From NCBI GenBank assembly GCA_016199305.1, contig JACQGZ010000025.1, positions 1-6,635 of the forward strand: DNA of 6,635 nucleotides, read 5' to 3'. Below are positions 5,974-6,635 of this stretch, in pieces. Each line of letters starts with the position of its first letter. Within the stretch, counting starts at the first letter, position 1. Origin of the DNA: Armatimonadota bacterium. Lineage in GTDB: Bacteria; Sysuimicrobiota; Sysuimicrobiia; Sysuimicrobiales; Humicultoraceae. The notes under the pieces were generated by a model that was given only the letters and a program-made list of their open reading frames with translations, was not told the DNA's origin and did no database searches. Made by a program: the position numbers and the translations under genes.

Positions 5974-6635
5974 CAGCGACCGATCTCCTCTCCCCTCCGG
6001 GCTTCCCGTGCCCGGGCGTAGATCAGGTGCATCGTCGCCACATCCTCCAGCGCGATGCCTTGCGACTCGAACAAGGTGATCTCGTCTTCGCTGCGCCGTC
6101 CGGGAGCGGCGCCGGTGACGATCTGGCCCAGTTCCACCACCTGGTCCCAGGACAGCCTCCCGGCGCCGATGGGAGCGATCAGGTCTCCCGCCTCAGTCAT
6201 CGCCTGATCCCGGGCGTCCACGACGATGCGCCCCGCCCGGCCGACCGCCTCCTCATCCAGTTCGCGGCGCCCCGCGGCGTTCGATCCCGCCGCGTTGATG
6301 TGCACCCCGGGCCGCAGCCACGCGCCGCGCAGGACCGGCTCGCGGGTGGGGGTGATGGTGACGATGATGTCGACGTCGCTCACCGCGTCCTCCGGCGTAT
6401 CCACCGCCACGACCTCCGCGCCGAGTTCCTGGACCATCGCCTCCGCGAAGGCCTCCCGGCGGGCCGGGGTGGGGCTGTAGGCCTTGACCAGGGCCACCGG
6501 GCGCACCCGGGCGATGGCCTGCAGTTGCGTCCGCGCCTGCGCTCCCGTGCCGAGGATTCCCACCGCGCCGGCCTCGGGTCGGGCCAGGTAGCGTGTCGCC
6601 ACCGCGCTGGCCGCCCCCGTGCGCAGCCGGCCCAG
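5973..6635 (-). CDS. Ornithine cyclodeaminase/mu-crystallin-family oxidoreductase, 5'-truncated
   Basis: These are 220 residues from the right edge to the stop; the family is usually about 310-330 residues, so about 100 N-terminal residues lie outside. A GTG at 6602 could be taken as a start, but the frame continues upstream with LRTGAAS, the conserved substrate-carboxylate-binding segment, so the gene is truncated by the window. Within the visible part the Rossmann motif GILGTGAQA is at 26-34, INAAGSNAAGRREL at 113-126, VVDARDQAMTEAGDL at 138-152, and LFESQGIALEDVA at 188-200. The Asp that is catalytic in Pseudomonas ornithine cyclodeaminase (in G-G-D-C-P-G) aligns with Asn119. This argues against true ornithine cyclodeamination and for an NAD(P)H-dependent ketimine reductase or amino-acid dehydrogenase role, as in alanine dehydrogenase of archaea or mu-crystallin. 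It overlaps the M17 aminopeptidase start by one base. Family is certain, substrate is not. Confidence 0.9.
   Translation of the reverse strand: MGRLRTGAASAVATRYLARPEAGAVGILGTGAQARTQLQAIARVRPVALVKAYSPTPARREAFAEAMVQELGAEVVAVDTPEDAVSDVDIIVTITPTREPVLRGAWLRPGVHINAAGSNAAGRRELDEEAVGRAGRIVVDARDQAMTEAGDLIAPIGAGRLSWDQVVELGQIVTGAAPGRRSEDEITLFESQGIALEDVATMHLIYARAREARRGEEIGR

Noticed and set aside
4606..6021. Open frame of about 471 codons on the plus strand, antisense to pepA
   Set aside because: It mirrors the well-supported M17 gene, is rich in Arg/Gly/His, has no recognisable domain, and pepA has every catalytic residue.

Overview
This is a very GC-rich window (about 70 % G+C by eye, with strong G/C bias at third codon positions) from a bacterial chromosome. 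It holds densely packed housekeeping-type hydrolases, with no mobile elements, CRISPR arrays, tRNA or rRNA visible. The composition and gene types would fit a high-GC, possibly thermophilic lineage such as Chloroflexota or a deep Bacillota-like or candidate phylum. That placement is a guess and cannot be settled from one window.

Layout. Positions 2-277 (+) hold the 3' end of a gene that looks like an M28-type aminopeptidase. Its stop overlaps the start of an M20-family peptidase homologue (271-1662, +). Eleven bases later, on the opposite strand and convergent, lies an adenine-deaminase-like amidohydrolase (1674-3422, -). A 140-bp divergent intergenic region (3423-3562) with a 7-bp inverted repeat separates it from a complete metallo-beta-lactamase-fold hydrolase of the UlaG/UPF0173 type (3563-4234, +). 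Next is a short stretch (4235-4473) holding what looks like a decayed small gene (4251-4455, +). Finally, a leucyl aminopeptidase of family M17 (4474-5973, -) is translationally coupled behind an ornithine-cyclodeaminase/mu-crystallin-family oxidoreductase that runs off the right edge (5973-6635, -).

How they may work together. Three of the six intact or partial genes are peptidase homologues (M28-like, M20, M17). The others are an amidohydrolase, an MBL hydrolase and an NAD(P)-dependent amino-acid/imine oxidoreductase. This suggests peptide, amide and amino-acid catabolism. Only two adjacent pairs (M28-like/M20 and OCD-like/M17) have operon-type overlaps, so a single coordinated pathway is not demonstrated.

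Most notable observations: the M20 homologue appears to have lost three of the five canonical metal ligands while keeping the fold signatures; the adenine-deaminase-like protein lacks several signature motifs and probably acts on something else; the OCD-like protein lacks the catalytic Asp of true ornithine cyclodeaminase; and a small conserved-looking reading frame at 4251-4455 seems broken by an internal deletion and frame change.
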